From Hydrangea macrophylla (lineage: Eukaryota; Streptophyta; Magnoliopsida; Cornales; Hydrangeaceae), in contig CM066992.1 of NCBI GenBank assembly GCA_033977485.1, positions 104,953,450 through 105,017,449 of the forward strand: a DNA stretch of 64,000 nt, read 5' to 3'. The notes beneath the pieces are model-generated. The model searched no databases. It was not told where the DNA came from and saw nothing but the letters and a program-made list of their open reading frames with translations. Positions within the stretch are counted from its first letter, which is position 1. Each line of letters opens with the position of its first letter. This document shows, piece by piece, positions 33,886-45,258 of this stretch. Both the position numbers and the translations under genes were made by a program.

Positions 33886-35047
33886 TCTTTTTTTTTTGGT
33901 TTTTTTTTTTTTTTTCGCAACCGATTTTGGTTTTCTTGAAAAAGTGAGGTGGTCCTATAAATTTAATTTAACACACATGCTTTAAGACATTTAATTTCAC
34001 ACACAATGTTCATAAATTTCATTTTATATTTGGATATTAGTATATTACCCATATTCTACAATATTATATTTGTCAATTTTTTTAATTTACAAAGTTAAAA
34101 GACATATTTTGTTCATTTTTTATTTATTTAAAAGTAATAACTTTTTTTTAACATCTAACACATGATATTTTCAAAAACGTTATCATCTTTTATCTTTAAC
34201 TATATGTAAATATAAACTTTATACACATATGATTTATTTTTGCTAAAATCAAGGGAATGTTTGCAAAATAAGTTACTATTAACATTCTATACATGTTTCA
34301 AAATCATTAAATACACATATATGCATACACACACACACACACACATGCAATAGTTTTTTTTTAAAGATGATAAATTTTTTCAATGTGTCATATGTTATGA
34401 CTTTTAAACAACATTCTCAACTTTATTATATAAAGTTTATATGTAGTTAAACAAACAAAAAAAAGAAGAAAAAAAATTATATGTTTTTGCAGTATATTAT
34501 GTGTAATGATGTTAAAAATAAATTATTACTTTTAAACAACATTTAACATTTAGTTTATAGGCATTGTGTGTGTAATATCAATAGCTTTGTATAACAAAAG
34601 CAAATTTCTCATTTATAGGCATGCGTGAAAAATTCAATTTATATTAATTTCATTTTACATTTTGATATTACACGCATATGCCTATAAATCTAATTTAGAT
34701 ATGTGCTTAAAATTTTAATTTTATTACACAAATGCCTAAATTTAATTTATAGGCTAGAAATATAATTTTATATTTGGTATTACACACACATGCCAATAAA
34801 TTGAAATTTCTATTTTGATAATATCTACAATCTCCAATATTAATTTCCTCAAGTTTATTTTATGAGCGTAAAAAAGTAAATTTCTAAGCATGTGTGTTTG
34901 TGAATTAAATTTATAGGTATGTGTGTGTAATAAAATATGAAATACCATTTATTATTTATAGCTCTAATGCCAAAAAAAAAAAAAAGTAAAGTTAAAAGAA
35001 AATGAAAATGTGCATTTTGTGCAACATATGATTATAGATGTATTAGT
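33886..35047. other. AT-rich spacer with CA microsatellite
   Basis: Strongly AT-rich, with a CA tract at about 34329-34344 and repeated phrases such as TTATAGGCAT and TACACACACATGCC. It contains no supported gene. The phrases recur around 37840-38080. Confidence 0.4.
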
Positions 35048-37142
35048 TGTCACACCCGTTCCAAAAATTTCATGGTTTTAATATGCATATTCAGATTTTT
35101 GTGGATTATCAATGTTATTTGATAATTGAATTGAGAGGAGGTTGACTGTGAGTCATTGGTAAGGTGTCAGTGAGGACACGTGAACATGGCAGTTCATATT
35201 GCATGGCACGATTAAATGACATTTATATGACTTAAATGTTATTTGATATATCTGGTATTTTATGAATACTGAATTATACTTGTGTAGTATAATTTCTGAT
35301 ATTTTCGATATTGTTATATATCATTTTGAGAACTGTGGTGAGAACGTGAGTGATACGTTAATTAAAAAGGTAGGTTGTGTAGAGATTCCACAAAATATAG
35401 TTTTCGGACGTTATTTTGGACCCAAACGAAACCTAGTCGAAAACTTTTGAAATTTATAGTTTTCACTCGTAAAGTTATAAAATAGACGTGTGCGAAGTTT
35501 CATGGACGAATGAGAAGTTTTGAGAAACTTGCGGGGAGGTAAACACAATTTCCGAGAAGTTTGCCTATAAATAGAAGTGGATGAGATTTCATTCTCATCC
35601 ACAACTTTTATAAATATCTAGAGAGAGGAGAGAGAAGGGAGATTTGGAGCCAACGGGCTTTGCGACGCCGATCGACGACCGTTCGTCTGTCAGATTTTCT
35701 CCAGATTTCAGATTTGAACTCGTGGAGGTAAGATCTCCATTTTGATACCACTTAGGCCGTGTTTGGCCAAGTTTTGTAAAGATCTTAATTTTAGACTTTT
35801 GGGAAAAACAGGTATAAACTTGTAGGAATTTTCTCAAATTCGAAATCCGACGATTATTTAGCCTCCTAGTCGATCCTTCAAAGTTTGGGGGAAATCGCAC
35901 GAGGTATGAAGTTCTAACTTGTGAAATATAGGGAAATACATGTTTTATATTTCGACGACGAAATTGTGATCCGGGCGAAATCCATGTGTTAATTGTAGGC
36001 CCGTTAATTATGCACGCGCTAAATTGTGAAAAGCATGTCTAAATTTACGCGAGCACGTTAAGTTGTCTATGTGGGTCAAAGGGGAGTCTTATACAAATTC
36101 ATGCCGGAGTAAGCTTCTCGATGTTTGAGAATTTAGTAGCGACGGCTACTGTGCATGGTTGATAGACTTGGACTTGCCATGGCACTTGTGGATACAATGG
36201 TTGATAGACTTGGACTTGCCATTGGTATCGCGGTTTAAGGCTTGGACTTGCCGCTACCGGATGAATGCGTATTTTTCTCCCTAGAGACTATTATATGATT
36301 TATGAGATTAAAGCATGTTTTATCATATATTGCATATGTTAGAACTTGTACGCTCAGCATATAGCTGAGCAGTGGAGATGTACTCCATTGCAGGTAAGAA
36401 GAAGGATAAGAAGAAGCGCGATGAGTGAGGCCGATGAACGACGGGGATATCACACTTGTATATGTTTTTGTTTTAAATCCTAAACTTGTGTAAGGATTTG
36501 AATATTGTAAGATGTTGTAATAGAATCATGGATTAGTTCCGTAGTACCGTAATCTTGTAATTGAACGTCTGTATTTATGTTTTGCATGTTGGAAATCAGT
36601 TATGGTTGTGTTTGTTGTTGGTTTTGAGAAGCATGTGTTGTAAATTTTCAACACAGAGCTGCCAGCAGGGGAGCAGTCGACTGGACCCAGGGTCAGTCGA
36701 CTGGATCTCGTGTGTTTGAGACACTGTAAGTGAATAATAGAAAAGCAGTCGACTGGACCCCTTCATCAGTCGACTGAACCACTGTTGATTTTGGCTACTG
36801 CTTCTAATAATAGAAAAGTAGTCGACTGGACCTCTGTTGAGGATTTAGGGTTTTAGTTTCTGCCAGGCACAGTCGACTGGATCCTAGTACAGTCGACTGG
36901 GAAGTCGACTGAACCTCTGTATTTTGAAATGGATTCTTGTAAACACTTTTGATCAAACAAAACTTTTTATAACTCTGATTTCAATGGATTTTACAAACTC
37001 AGAGGGTAATGTTCCCTAAGTTTTAAATACCCAGGGTTGTTTAAAAGTTCTTTCCGCTGCGTATATTTATATGATTGTTTGGATGAGCCTTGGTGGCGTG
37101 CCACGTGTCCTATTTCCACGCGTAGTGGGATGGGTCGTGACA
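35048..37142 (+). mobile_element. Solo LTR of the chromovirus family, opposite orientation
   Basis: Starts TGTCACACCCGTTCC and ends GGGATGGGTCGTGACA, the same termini as the full element at 13187-31094 but on the plus strand. Flanked by TTAGT on both sides (35043-35047 and 37143-37147). It has no internal region on either side, so it is a recombination relic. It keeps a dense GTCGACTG cluster at 36660-36915, with about eight copies better preserved than in the full element. Confidence 0.93.
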
Positions 37143-37226
37143 TTAGTAATCGTAAATTACAATTTGTCTTTTAAATTTGCAAAGTATTGCTTATACATGT
37201 ATTATATGTATCATTATATATATATA

Positions 37227-37350
37227 GGGAATTGCTATGTGCACCACTAATTTTGCTATGTACACCGCTCAACTTTACAAAAGTGAGAATTTTTAGAAGA
37301 AAAATGATTGGGTGTACATAGCAAACACACAGGTGTATATAGCAATTCCC
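37227..37350. mobile_element. Small MITE with GGGAATTG ends, copy 2
   Basis: The ends GGGAATTGCTATGTGCACC and the inverse of GGTGTATATAGCAATTCCC bound 124 bp. It carries the shared internal phrase GCTCAACTTTACAAAAGTG, seen inverted in copy 1 at 2319-2457. The flank is an AT repeat, so the duplication is unclear. Confidence 0.7.
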
Positions 37351-37425
37351 ATTTAGTTATTATGAGTGTATGTGTAATATAAAAATGTAAAATTAATTTT
37401 ATTTTATGAGCATAAATTATATTTA

Positions 37426-37836
37426 GGGGAAAATACCTTTTACCCCCCTGTGGTTACACTCATTTTCTCATAACCCCCATGTGGTTCATTTTGTAACACT
37501 TAACCCCCCTGTACTACGGACTAAAGTGAGACTGTTAACTTTTCTAACGGTAGTCCCACTTCAGTCATTAGTACAGGGGGGTTAAGTGTTACAAAAATGA
37601 ACCACATGGGGGTTATGAGAACATGGGTGTAACCATAGGGGGGTAAAAGGTATTTTTCTCTAAAGAATATGTATAGGGGCTTGGGGGGTATTAACGTCAT
37701 TTCCTTTTTTTCCGTTAGAAAAGTTAACAGTCTCACTTTAGTCCGTAGTACAGGGGGGTTAAGTGTTACAAAATGAACCACAGGGGGGTTATGAGAAAAT
37801 TGGTGTAACCACAGGGGGGTAAAAGGTATTTTCCCC
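37426..37836. mobile_element. Mutator-type non-autonomous element, 9-bp duplication
   Basis: Ends GGGGAAAATACCTTTTACC and the inverse of GGTAAAAGGTATTTTCCCC. The 9-bp direct repeat TTATATTTA flanks it exactly (37417-37425 and 37837-37845), the length expected for Mutator. The interior contains a third arm-like block in inverse orientation, so it looks like one element that gained an extra end. Non-coding. Confidence 0.88.
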
Positions 37837-38280
37837 TTATATTTATAAGCAAGTATACGCATGTGTGTGCGTTTGTGTAATATCAATATATGAATATAAA
37901 ATTAAACTGACAAAATTACTATTGTCGATTGCGGATAATGTCCAAATATAAAATGAAATTTATAGGCATTTTGTGTGATCAAAATATTTTGGGACTAGTT
38001 ATGGGTTTTATTATTATTTTTTATTTTTTAGACATGTGTAATAAAATTAAATGTCTAAGCATGTGTGTACGTTAAATTTATACGGCCACCTCACCTTTTC
38101 AACAAAAAAAAAATAACAAAATAAAATAAAAACCAAAATTGGGCTAGAAGAATGATAAGTTCTTCCAATATATCATGTGTTATGGTATTCAAAATCAGTT
38201 ATTACTATTTAAAAAAAAAAAAGATGGAGATAAGGGCTAAAAGAAACAAAGGTGAAAACACCAAGAAAAGATTCGGAGAA

Positions 38281-38314
<34 letters not shown>

Positions 38315-38499
38315 ACTTCCATCTCAGCTTATTGAAGCTTTTACGTTATTTTCGAAGCGGTACATGTTCAGTACATTTTGGATTGAATAAAGTTTCATTT
38401 CCTTTTTTATTTAATTAATTTTTTTTATGATTTACTGTTGTTTGATTTAAAATTTTTCACGTCATAAAGCTATATATGTGTCAATGGTAAATACATCTA

Positions 38500-38551
38500 A
38501 TTTATTTTTTGATTTTAACGGACTCGTGCATTGCACGGGTCTCGCCCCTAA
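38500..38551 (+). mobile_element. Helitron 3' terminus
   Basis: CTCGTGCATTGCACGGG forms a short hairpin, followed after about ten bases by CTAA and then T inside an AT repeat. This is the canonical plant Helitron 3' end (hairpin plus CTRR). The 5' end was not located; AT-rich DNA at 37840-38500 may belong to it. Confidence 0.6.
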
Positions 38552-39949
38552 TATATATATATATATATGTATATATGGGGCTGCTAACCTACAGCACAGT
38601 GGTTGTAGTTTAGCAACGTGTATATCAACTTTTAGCGACAAAATTTTTTGTCACTAAGAAACTCGACTTTTTCGTTCCAAAAACATTTTTTTTGTCGCTA
38701 AAAAGAGATCGTGCTATAAGTTAACTTTTCCATTATATGTATATCATTAATTCTTTCAACAGTTGTAGATGCACTTTCGCAATACATGCAAGTTATGAAA
38801 CTAAACACACAAAATTCAGACACCATCTACCGTAATCAATCCTGAAACACAAAATCCAAATACCATATAGGCATATACACTGTCATAGTCACTTATCCCT
38901 CGATCTTTGGTATTATATATTTAGAGGTTGTTTGTCATTGTTTATGGATTTATTTTAAGCAGATTTGGTAGCTCCCAAACTACTTATTGATATGTTTGTT
39001 TTACCAAAATTATAAACAGGTCTAGTCCAAAAAGCATTTGAGCCATAAGCAAGTTGGGGTGAGGGGGGGTGGTCGTTGGTAATAAATTCCACAACATAAT
39101 AACCAAACCAAACTATGACAAGCGGTTCTACTATTAAGCAGTTTTATCAAAAACGATCTAGGTCGCATGAACACACAGACAAACAAACTCTTAGAAATGC
39201 AACCATAGTTTATACATTATAGAAAAATAAAATTTTAAATTTTAAAAATTCCAGATCAAAGCCCAACGAATAGACTTTCCTTGAAAAAGAAATTTAAGAG
39301 TGATACATCCCTAAAAAAAAAACAAAAGGATTAAACTTTTCAAATCCTTAAAAAGCCAACACTTTTAAGATAATTTAGCTCTAATTTGATAGGGACCAAC
39401 CCTAATGGGAAGTGGGTCCTCCAAAAATTGGCGTATGCCACTATTTGCAACGAGCACACGGTATTCTTTAGTAAAAGGCGAAAGAATAGTTCGCTCTGTG
39501 CTCAATGCGTGGCTGCGTAATTTAAACTTAAATGGATCACAATGTATTATATAGTAGTTTTACTGTACGCTTTTAATATGAGAAGTCGATGTGGGACTAC
39601 AGTGCGTTGGCTTTTCTATCGTACTCCACGGCACGTCATGGTTTGTCATAGACTCGTGTGGACTTTGGAGATTAATTTTTACAGCTTTTAGACTATAAAA
39701 TCAGCTTACCGAAGATTTGTTTAAGGTGGCGGATACAGGGGGAGTAAAGGGCAGTGGTAACCCCTAATTTTTGAAAAATTATACTTTTATATTTATATTT
39801 TAGGTAAATTTTTAAATTTTATTAAACTTTCCCCCCACCCCAAAATAATTAAACTTATTGTATAGCCCCTCAAAAAATATTATCTAAAAATTTTAGCCAT
39901 CCGTGCGATTGGCCATAACTTGTTTCATGTGTATATCTATGGCACTCGC
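38552..39949. other. AT-rich spacer with possible transposon relics
   Basis: 38581-38727 has weak inverted ends (GCTAACCTACAGCAC against GTGCTATAAGTTAAC) and may be a decayed MITE. Near 39727 GGTGGCGGATACAGGGGG resembles hAT ends. No gene is supported. Confidence 0.35.
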
Positions 39950-40633
39950 TAAAAGATTTTTGTGACATAAGTTTTAAGTCAAAAGTCAAATAACCCTTAA
40001 ACTAACAAATAAATAACGCATAAGATAAAAGTCAAATAGTCATTAAGTCAAACAACTCTTAAGCTAGAAGTCAAATAGACTTGAAGCCAAACAGCTCTTG
40101 AGTCAAAAATATCTTAAAGCAAAGCCAAACGATCTTTAAGCTAGAGCCCTCATGTCAAAAAGAGTAATTCTTGGGACACAACTTTCATACAACTACCACA
40201 CAATCTCCTAAAAGATGTGTCTATCTCTCTCATGTGACATCACAGGAGAGAGAATGTCACAGGAGAGAGATAGACACATTTTTTAAGAAGGTTGTGTGAA
40301 AACTATATGAAAGATGTGTCCCAACAATTGCTCTGTCAAAAATACCTTAAGCCAAAATCCAAACGGCCTTTACGCCAAGGCCTTAGCAAAACCCAAAACA
40401 ACCCTTACATGAAAAGTTGTTAAGCCTACAACCTCAAGCCAAAAGACATTAAGACATATAACCATTAAGCCAAAAGCCAAACAACACTTAAAATAAAAGC
40501 TAAACAGCTCTTAAGCCAAGCTACCCTTAAGTCACTAAGCCAAATACTAGGAGCTTTTAAGCCAAAAGCCATACAACCATTAAACCAAATCCCTCAAGTC
40601 AAAAGCCAAACAATTCTTAAGAAAAATCAAAAT
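39950..40633. repeat. Degenerate short repeats (AAGCCAAA / CTCTTAAG)
   Basis: About 500 bp of loosely repeated words AAGCCAAAAGCCAAACAAC, CTCTTAAGCC and ATTAAGTCAAA with irregular spacing of about 20-30 bases. Interrupted by the MITE at 40162-40333. No open frame of note. Confidence 0.55.
40162..40333. mobile_element. Mutator-type MITE, GAGYAAT-GGGRCAC family, copy 2
   Basis: Ends GAGTAATTCTTGGGACACA and the inverse of TGTGTCCCAACAATTGCTC. The exact 9-bp direct repeat TGTCAAAAA lies at 40153-40161 and 40334-40342. The centre holds the family motif GTGTCTATCTCTCTC and its inverse. 172 bp. Confidence 0.92.
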
Positions 40634-41875
40634 GGGAGATATTTTTACAAAATTATTTTAGTAACCTCAATTTAATGAGGTGGCATGAGGTTTTTTTTCA
40701 AAATATTTGTGCATACATTTAAATATTTTAGCGTTCTATATATGAATATACATATATGTGTGTGTGTCTGTTTTTCTATAAAGAATAATAAGAAATACTA
40801 AGAATAATAGTTTTTGTTCGTTTGGTCACTAAGAAAAAAGAGAGGATAAGAGTCAAATGAGAAAAAGATAATAATAATAATAATAATAATGTATGAGTAT
40901 TGTGATTCATTATCTTTTCTCCTTTTAAATGTTGTAAATTTAGGAAGGGCAATGTTAGAAAATGAATAATATACATGCATAAAAATGCATTTGAGAGTTA
41001 AAGCGACGGAGTAATGTTTTTTCAAAGTGATCCAATTTATGGCTTTGCTCATTTACAAGATGTGCAGATATGCCATTAAGGAATTACCTTCATTCACGTT
41101 TTATGCTCAAATTTGCAAATCACACCAAACATGTGATTGTAGTTGTGATTTGAGAATACAAATTCTTCAAAACAGTGGATTGCACAACTACCTTAATTAG
41201 TACAAAACACCAAAACCTAAAACTACTTAGCAAATCTACTCTTGTGACTGAACCACAAAAGCAACGGAAGTTAGCTGCTGCTATCTAAATAAACTTTGCA
41301 AATTGTAAGTTAGCCGATAGATAGATATATATATATATATATATTTACGTGGCAAATTTGAAACTACAATTTGTAGGGCTTTACCCTTTGTTAAAGGGAG
41401 CCCTTCCAGAAATTCTCAATGGCCTGAGCCAAGCCCAGGCCAGAGAGGGGGTTTGGAAATAGTTTTCAACCAGCAATTGACGCGCCTCGGTTAGTACCTC
41501 ACTAGCTGCGTCATTGCCCCAAGCGCAAAGATACCTTGAAACATTGGGCCTTGCTTTCTTTTATTCAACAATTGTCTGACACACTATCTTATGCCTATCC
41601 GGTGTGGGACAAATCTATGCTATAAAGAAAACTTTATCTGCAGGGTAATGCTAAACTAAAAGTATTCAATGGAACTTATTTATATCATGTAATCCGTATT
41701 TGGCTCCTACAAAACCAAAAAGGCAGAAACCAAGCATTTTCAAAGTAATCAGGGTGGTTTTGATGGAACAAATATTCTCTACTAGAGAATAAATATTTTC
41801 TACCCAAAATTATTTTAGTGTATATACACCAAAACCTCCTTGGTGTATACAAGTCTTTTGCTTTTGTTTTTTTTT
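40634..41875. other. Intergenic DNA, no supported gene
   Basis: AT-rich, with ATA and AT microsatellites near 40868-40890 and 41323-41345. 41385-41640 is more balanced in composition and contains CCGGTGTGGGACAAAT, a phrase common in retrotransposon-derived plant DNA, but no borders could be assigned. Confidence 0.4.
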
Positions 41876-41890
41876 GCACACACACACACA

Positions 41891-41960
<70 letters not shown>

Positions 41961-41961
41961 A
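41876..41961. repeat. Compound CA / CT / CA microsatellite
   Basis: About eight CA units, about 26 CT units with one interruption, then about nine CA units. Poly-Arg/Glu and Leu/Ser frames across it are artefacts. Confidence 0.95.
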
Positions 41962-42740
41962 GAACTATCCGCACATGATTTGGGGGCTAAATTCTTGAAG
42001 GGATCTAAAAGGTATGCCCAACATAAGGCGAAATTATTCAATGAGTCTAAATTGATGTGACCATCCAATTAAATGGGTCCATGTTGCCCTTATTTTTAAG
42101 AAATGATGACAAATAGTTGCTAACTTTAACCAAAAGTCATGTTCCCACTACTTGTCATGTAACCCCTGTTTGGGTGTGAGTCAAGTCAATGCTATGAGAG
42201 TGTTAGAGCTTTCCGCCCTCCTGAAGAGCTTGGTATGCTGATATTGGCCGATATGTCTAGGGTTAAATTATAGGGGGGTTAGTTTGTTTTTCATTCCTAT
42301 TGACCCACAAAAAAAAAAAAAAACAGAGTTAAGCCGTCACACCACGTCAAAACTAACAAGTCATGTTTCCACTACTTATCATGTGGTCTCTATTTGTAGG
42401 GGGTTACATGACCATAAATAATTGAGTCGGCACACCACGATGATGTAGTACGACTAGCTCACTGAATAACTTCTCCAAGACTCCAACATAAACCACACTA
42501 GGCCAGTCTTGATCAAGAACTCTGGGTTATTGAATTTTCACTCTCTTTGGGACCCTTCGGATGTTAAAATACCTAGTGAAATCCCAGAATTCGGTATAAA
42601 TATTTTGTGATTGCATAATGCTATATTTTCCAATTTTAAATCCCAAATTCGAATCCAACACTTGTGATAGTGGGACTATCTAAAATAACTTCCTATAAAA
42701 ATCAATTAGTTGCACTACTATTAAGTGTAGTCCGACCATC

Positions 42741-42858
42741 GCATAGGTTGGTGTAGCTCAAGTGGTAAAGAGCTTGGCATATATAAGTCCCCTCTAATAC
42801 ATAGGTTAAGATTTCGGACCTCACCCCCTCCCCACAGAATAAAAAGAAAAGAAAAAAA
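42741..42858 (+). mobile_element. tRNA-derived SINE
   Basis: GGTGTAGCTCAAGTGGTAAA matches a Pol III A box from a tRNA-like head, and GGTTAAGATTTCGGACC is a decayed B box. It ends in an A-rich tail. The 18-bp direct repeat AAGTGTAGTCCGACCATC lies on both sides (42723-42740 and 42859-42876), typical of LINE-mediated insertion. Confidence 0.88.
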
Positions 42859-42924
42859 AAGTGTAGTCCGACCATCAAATGTGTTGGATACAAATCTGTG
42901 ACATAACATTACTTTTTTGTGATT

Positions 42925-43087
42925 GGGTCTTGCTAGGGGTACTAACAACTTTCATTAACACTTACTAACACACTCTATCTCCTAGTGGTTCTGCGGGGTC
43001 CACTGTGGATCCCGCAGAACCACTAGGAGAGAGATAGAGTGTGTTAGTAAGTGTTAGTGGAAGTTGTTAGTGCCCCAAATATTACTC
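42925..43087. mobile_element. Mutator-type MITE, palindromic, copy 3
   Basis: 163 bp flanked by the exact 9-bp repeat TTTGTGATT (42916-42924 and 43088-43096). The paralogous repeat at 50836-51080 shows the uninterrupted TTTGTGATTTAT site. Ends relate to GAGYAAT...GGGG(T/C)ACTAAC. The centre is an almost perfect palindrome around GTCCACTGTGGATCC, with arms CTATCTCCTAGTGGTTCTGC. Confidence 0.92.
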
Positions 43088-43439
43088 TTTGTGATTTATA
43101 TCAAGAAAATTGTTTGGCAGGTATTTTTCACCTTTTCATGTCCTCCAGCTTTTGGTCAGTAACACAACTAGAGTAATGAATTAAACAAAAGGTAAGGTTA
43201 GTTCAACTGGTTCAAGAAAAAACAAAAAATTCCTCCTTAGAAAAAGCCCAAAGGAAAAATCGAAGTGAAATCCAGTTTTTTCTTTGGCAGTGCTTTATAT
43301 AAGAACTCGACTTATGCTATGGTCGAAGAATTTGTAACTCAAATTTAACTACCAATACATGTGACGACAGTAGGTCAAATATAACAATAGTAAAATATGA
43401 TTTTATTTGAAGTTTATTTTAGCTCTCTTAAAAACCGTC

Positions 43440-44540
43440 AAATGGTTTTTGAGCCTGAGTTGCGTGGAGCTGAAGGAAGGAGAGGCCGGGCTAAGCAATC
43501 AATAACTTATCGGACTCGAGTATAGCCGTGAGGCCGATGATGGATGATTGGGTAATGAAGGAGAGCCCGGTTGAAAGATTGAATATGGGTGAGGATTATC
43601 GGGCTCTGGGGAGACATAGCCTAGCACGTTGAGAGCCCGATGGTGGAATGAAGCATTAAGGGAAGTCCAATCGGACACCGCGTAATGAAAAGATGGAAGT
43701 AACAGACTGATTGGCCATGGGCGGTTAAGGAAAGTTAATCGGGCATGCAAATAGGTAGAGCCCGATTCATCCAGGAGAATCAGTGATGAGGCCGATTGAC
43801 TCTGAGGAGAAGGCGGTGCTGTCTACAGCTGGCAGGATGTCGTCATCTTTGAAAGTTTTGGAAACAAGAGTCCGTTTAGGAAAGGATCTGTACATGGCCA
43901 GCTGGATTAGGCGTTTGTTCCCTAAATGGAAGGGATTGATTTAATCAGAATACGGATAAGGTAAGAATCAGAGATGAGGACGAATCTTTTCAAATCAGCC
44001 AATCAAGTAAGCAGCTTGGGGCGCAAGTTAAGGAATTATTGTCCAAGTAAAAATCGTATAAGGCCGCTATAAATAAGAGGCAGGCCATTGAAGCAAAGGA
44101 CTCCGCGTCACATTCGAAACAACATACATACAGCACGTTCGAAGCATTCAAAGCATTCAAAGTACTCTTAGTCTTTATGTTTTTCAGTTTTCATAGCAGA
44201 TAGGTCTGTCCTTTTGTTATTTTCTTTTAGTTCTTTTGAATAATCAGTCTTATTCTGGTTTGTTCTTGAGATCTGTTTAGTTTTTCCAAACATTTAATAA
44301 AATCTGTTTTATTAAACCGTTTGTGATTTTGTTTACCTGTTAAACTTGATACTTTTTAGCTTGTGCGCTTCAGTACTGCTAAAGAACTTACAGTGAGGGT
44401 ACTTTCCTACTCACTATACACAATCACCATGTTTAGAAGTTAGATTCATCAAAGCCTTATGTATCACTCACACGAGCGGATAGGAAATTAATTTGCACGT
44501 ACACACACACACCGAACCACGGATTGGTTCTGGCACGCCC
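43440..44540 (+). mobile_element. Probable LTR-like segment of an unassigned retrotransposon
   Basis: A GC-richer stretch rich in GCCCGA / GGCCGAT words, followed by a TATA-like GCTATAAATAAGAGGCAG near 44069, T-rich transcribed-looking DNA, and TTCTGGCACGCCCGAG near 44529, which resembles the region after LTRs of Tat-type gypsy elements. No pol frames and no target duplication were found, so borders are approximate. Confidence 0.35.
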
Positions 44541-45082
44541 GAGCAAATTACATAGCAAACACTTACTCCATCCACACATCTTGGTAACAAAATTCGAAAT
44601 ACAAACTTGATAAGCGCTATCCCAAGGAGGGCGACATACAAAAAAGAAAAATAGATCTAGTCACAGAAAAGCGAAAAGTTACAACTCCATAAGCTAGGAT
44701 AATTCTCACAAAAATCAATGAAATACTGAAAACATGGGCAATAAACAGACATTTTGTCCGGCCCAAAAAGAGTGGATTTGAAAGTAAAATCTAGAAAGTA
44801 CCATCTCTGCTTCTTAGGTGAATGAAATGGTGAGATATTGCAACCATAATAATGTCCAATCATGGCCGGCCCCAAAGGACCAAGCGCCCTGTCATTAAAG
44901 TTCATAAAATTTTGAGGATTTTTATAAAATTTTTATAATTACATTTTTACCTTGAGATTTTTAGTATTTTACACTTTAGGTCTCTCTCAAGGCCTAATTT
45001 AGTGTCATCAAATATATATATATATATATATATATTGATATACATGTATATAAAACTCAAAATCAAAGGCTCTAGAATTTAA

Positions 45083-45258
45083 AAAATTACACTTTTAGTG
45101 TTTAATTTTAGAAATAAATCCGTCTAAAATTTTGAAAAATATCATATAATGTTTAAATTTCACAAATAAAAAAATTACACTTTTAGTGTTTAATTTTAAA
45201 AATAAATCCGTCTAAAATTTTGAAAAATGTCATATAATTTTTAAATTTCACAAATAAA
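45083..45258. repeat. Two-copy 88-bp tandem duplication
   Basis: The unit beginning AAAAATTACACTTTTAGTG occurs at 45083 and again at 45171 with only a few changes. Non-coding. An AT microsatellite lies just upstream at 45012-45036. Confidence 0.8.

Larger units (their letters stand above)
42660..43210. repeat. Dispersed repeat copy 1 (paralogue of 50836-51080)
   Basis: Shares phrases with 50836-51080: ATCTAAAATAACTTCC, ATAAAAATCAATT, GTTACATAACATT-like, TTTTGTGATTTAT, TCAAGAA, TGCTTTTGGTTAGT-like, GGTTAGTTCAACTGGT. The copy is lengthened by a SINE and a MITE. Function unknown; no gene. Confidence 0.6.

Noticed and set aside
41685..42068. Minus-strand frame with a long Arg-Glu repeat
   Set aside because: It is produced by the CT microsatellite at 41876-41961.
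42741..42780. Possible tRNA gene
   Set aside because: Only a tRNA-like A box and a weak B box exist, there is no cloverleaf, and the segment ends in an A-rich tail with target duplications, so it is a SINE.
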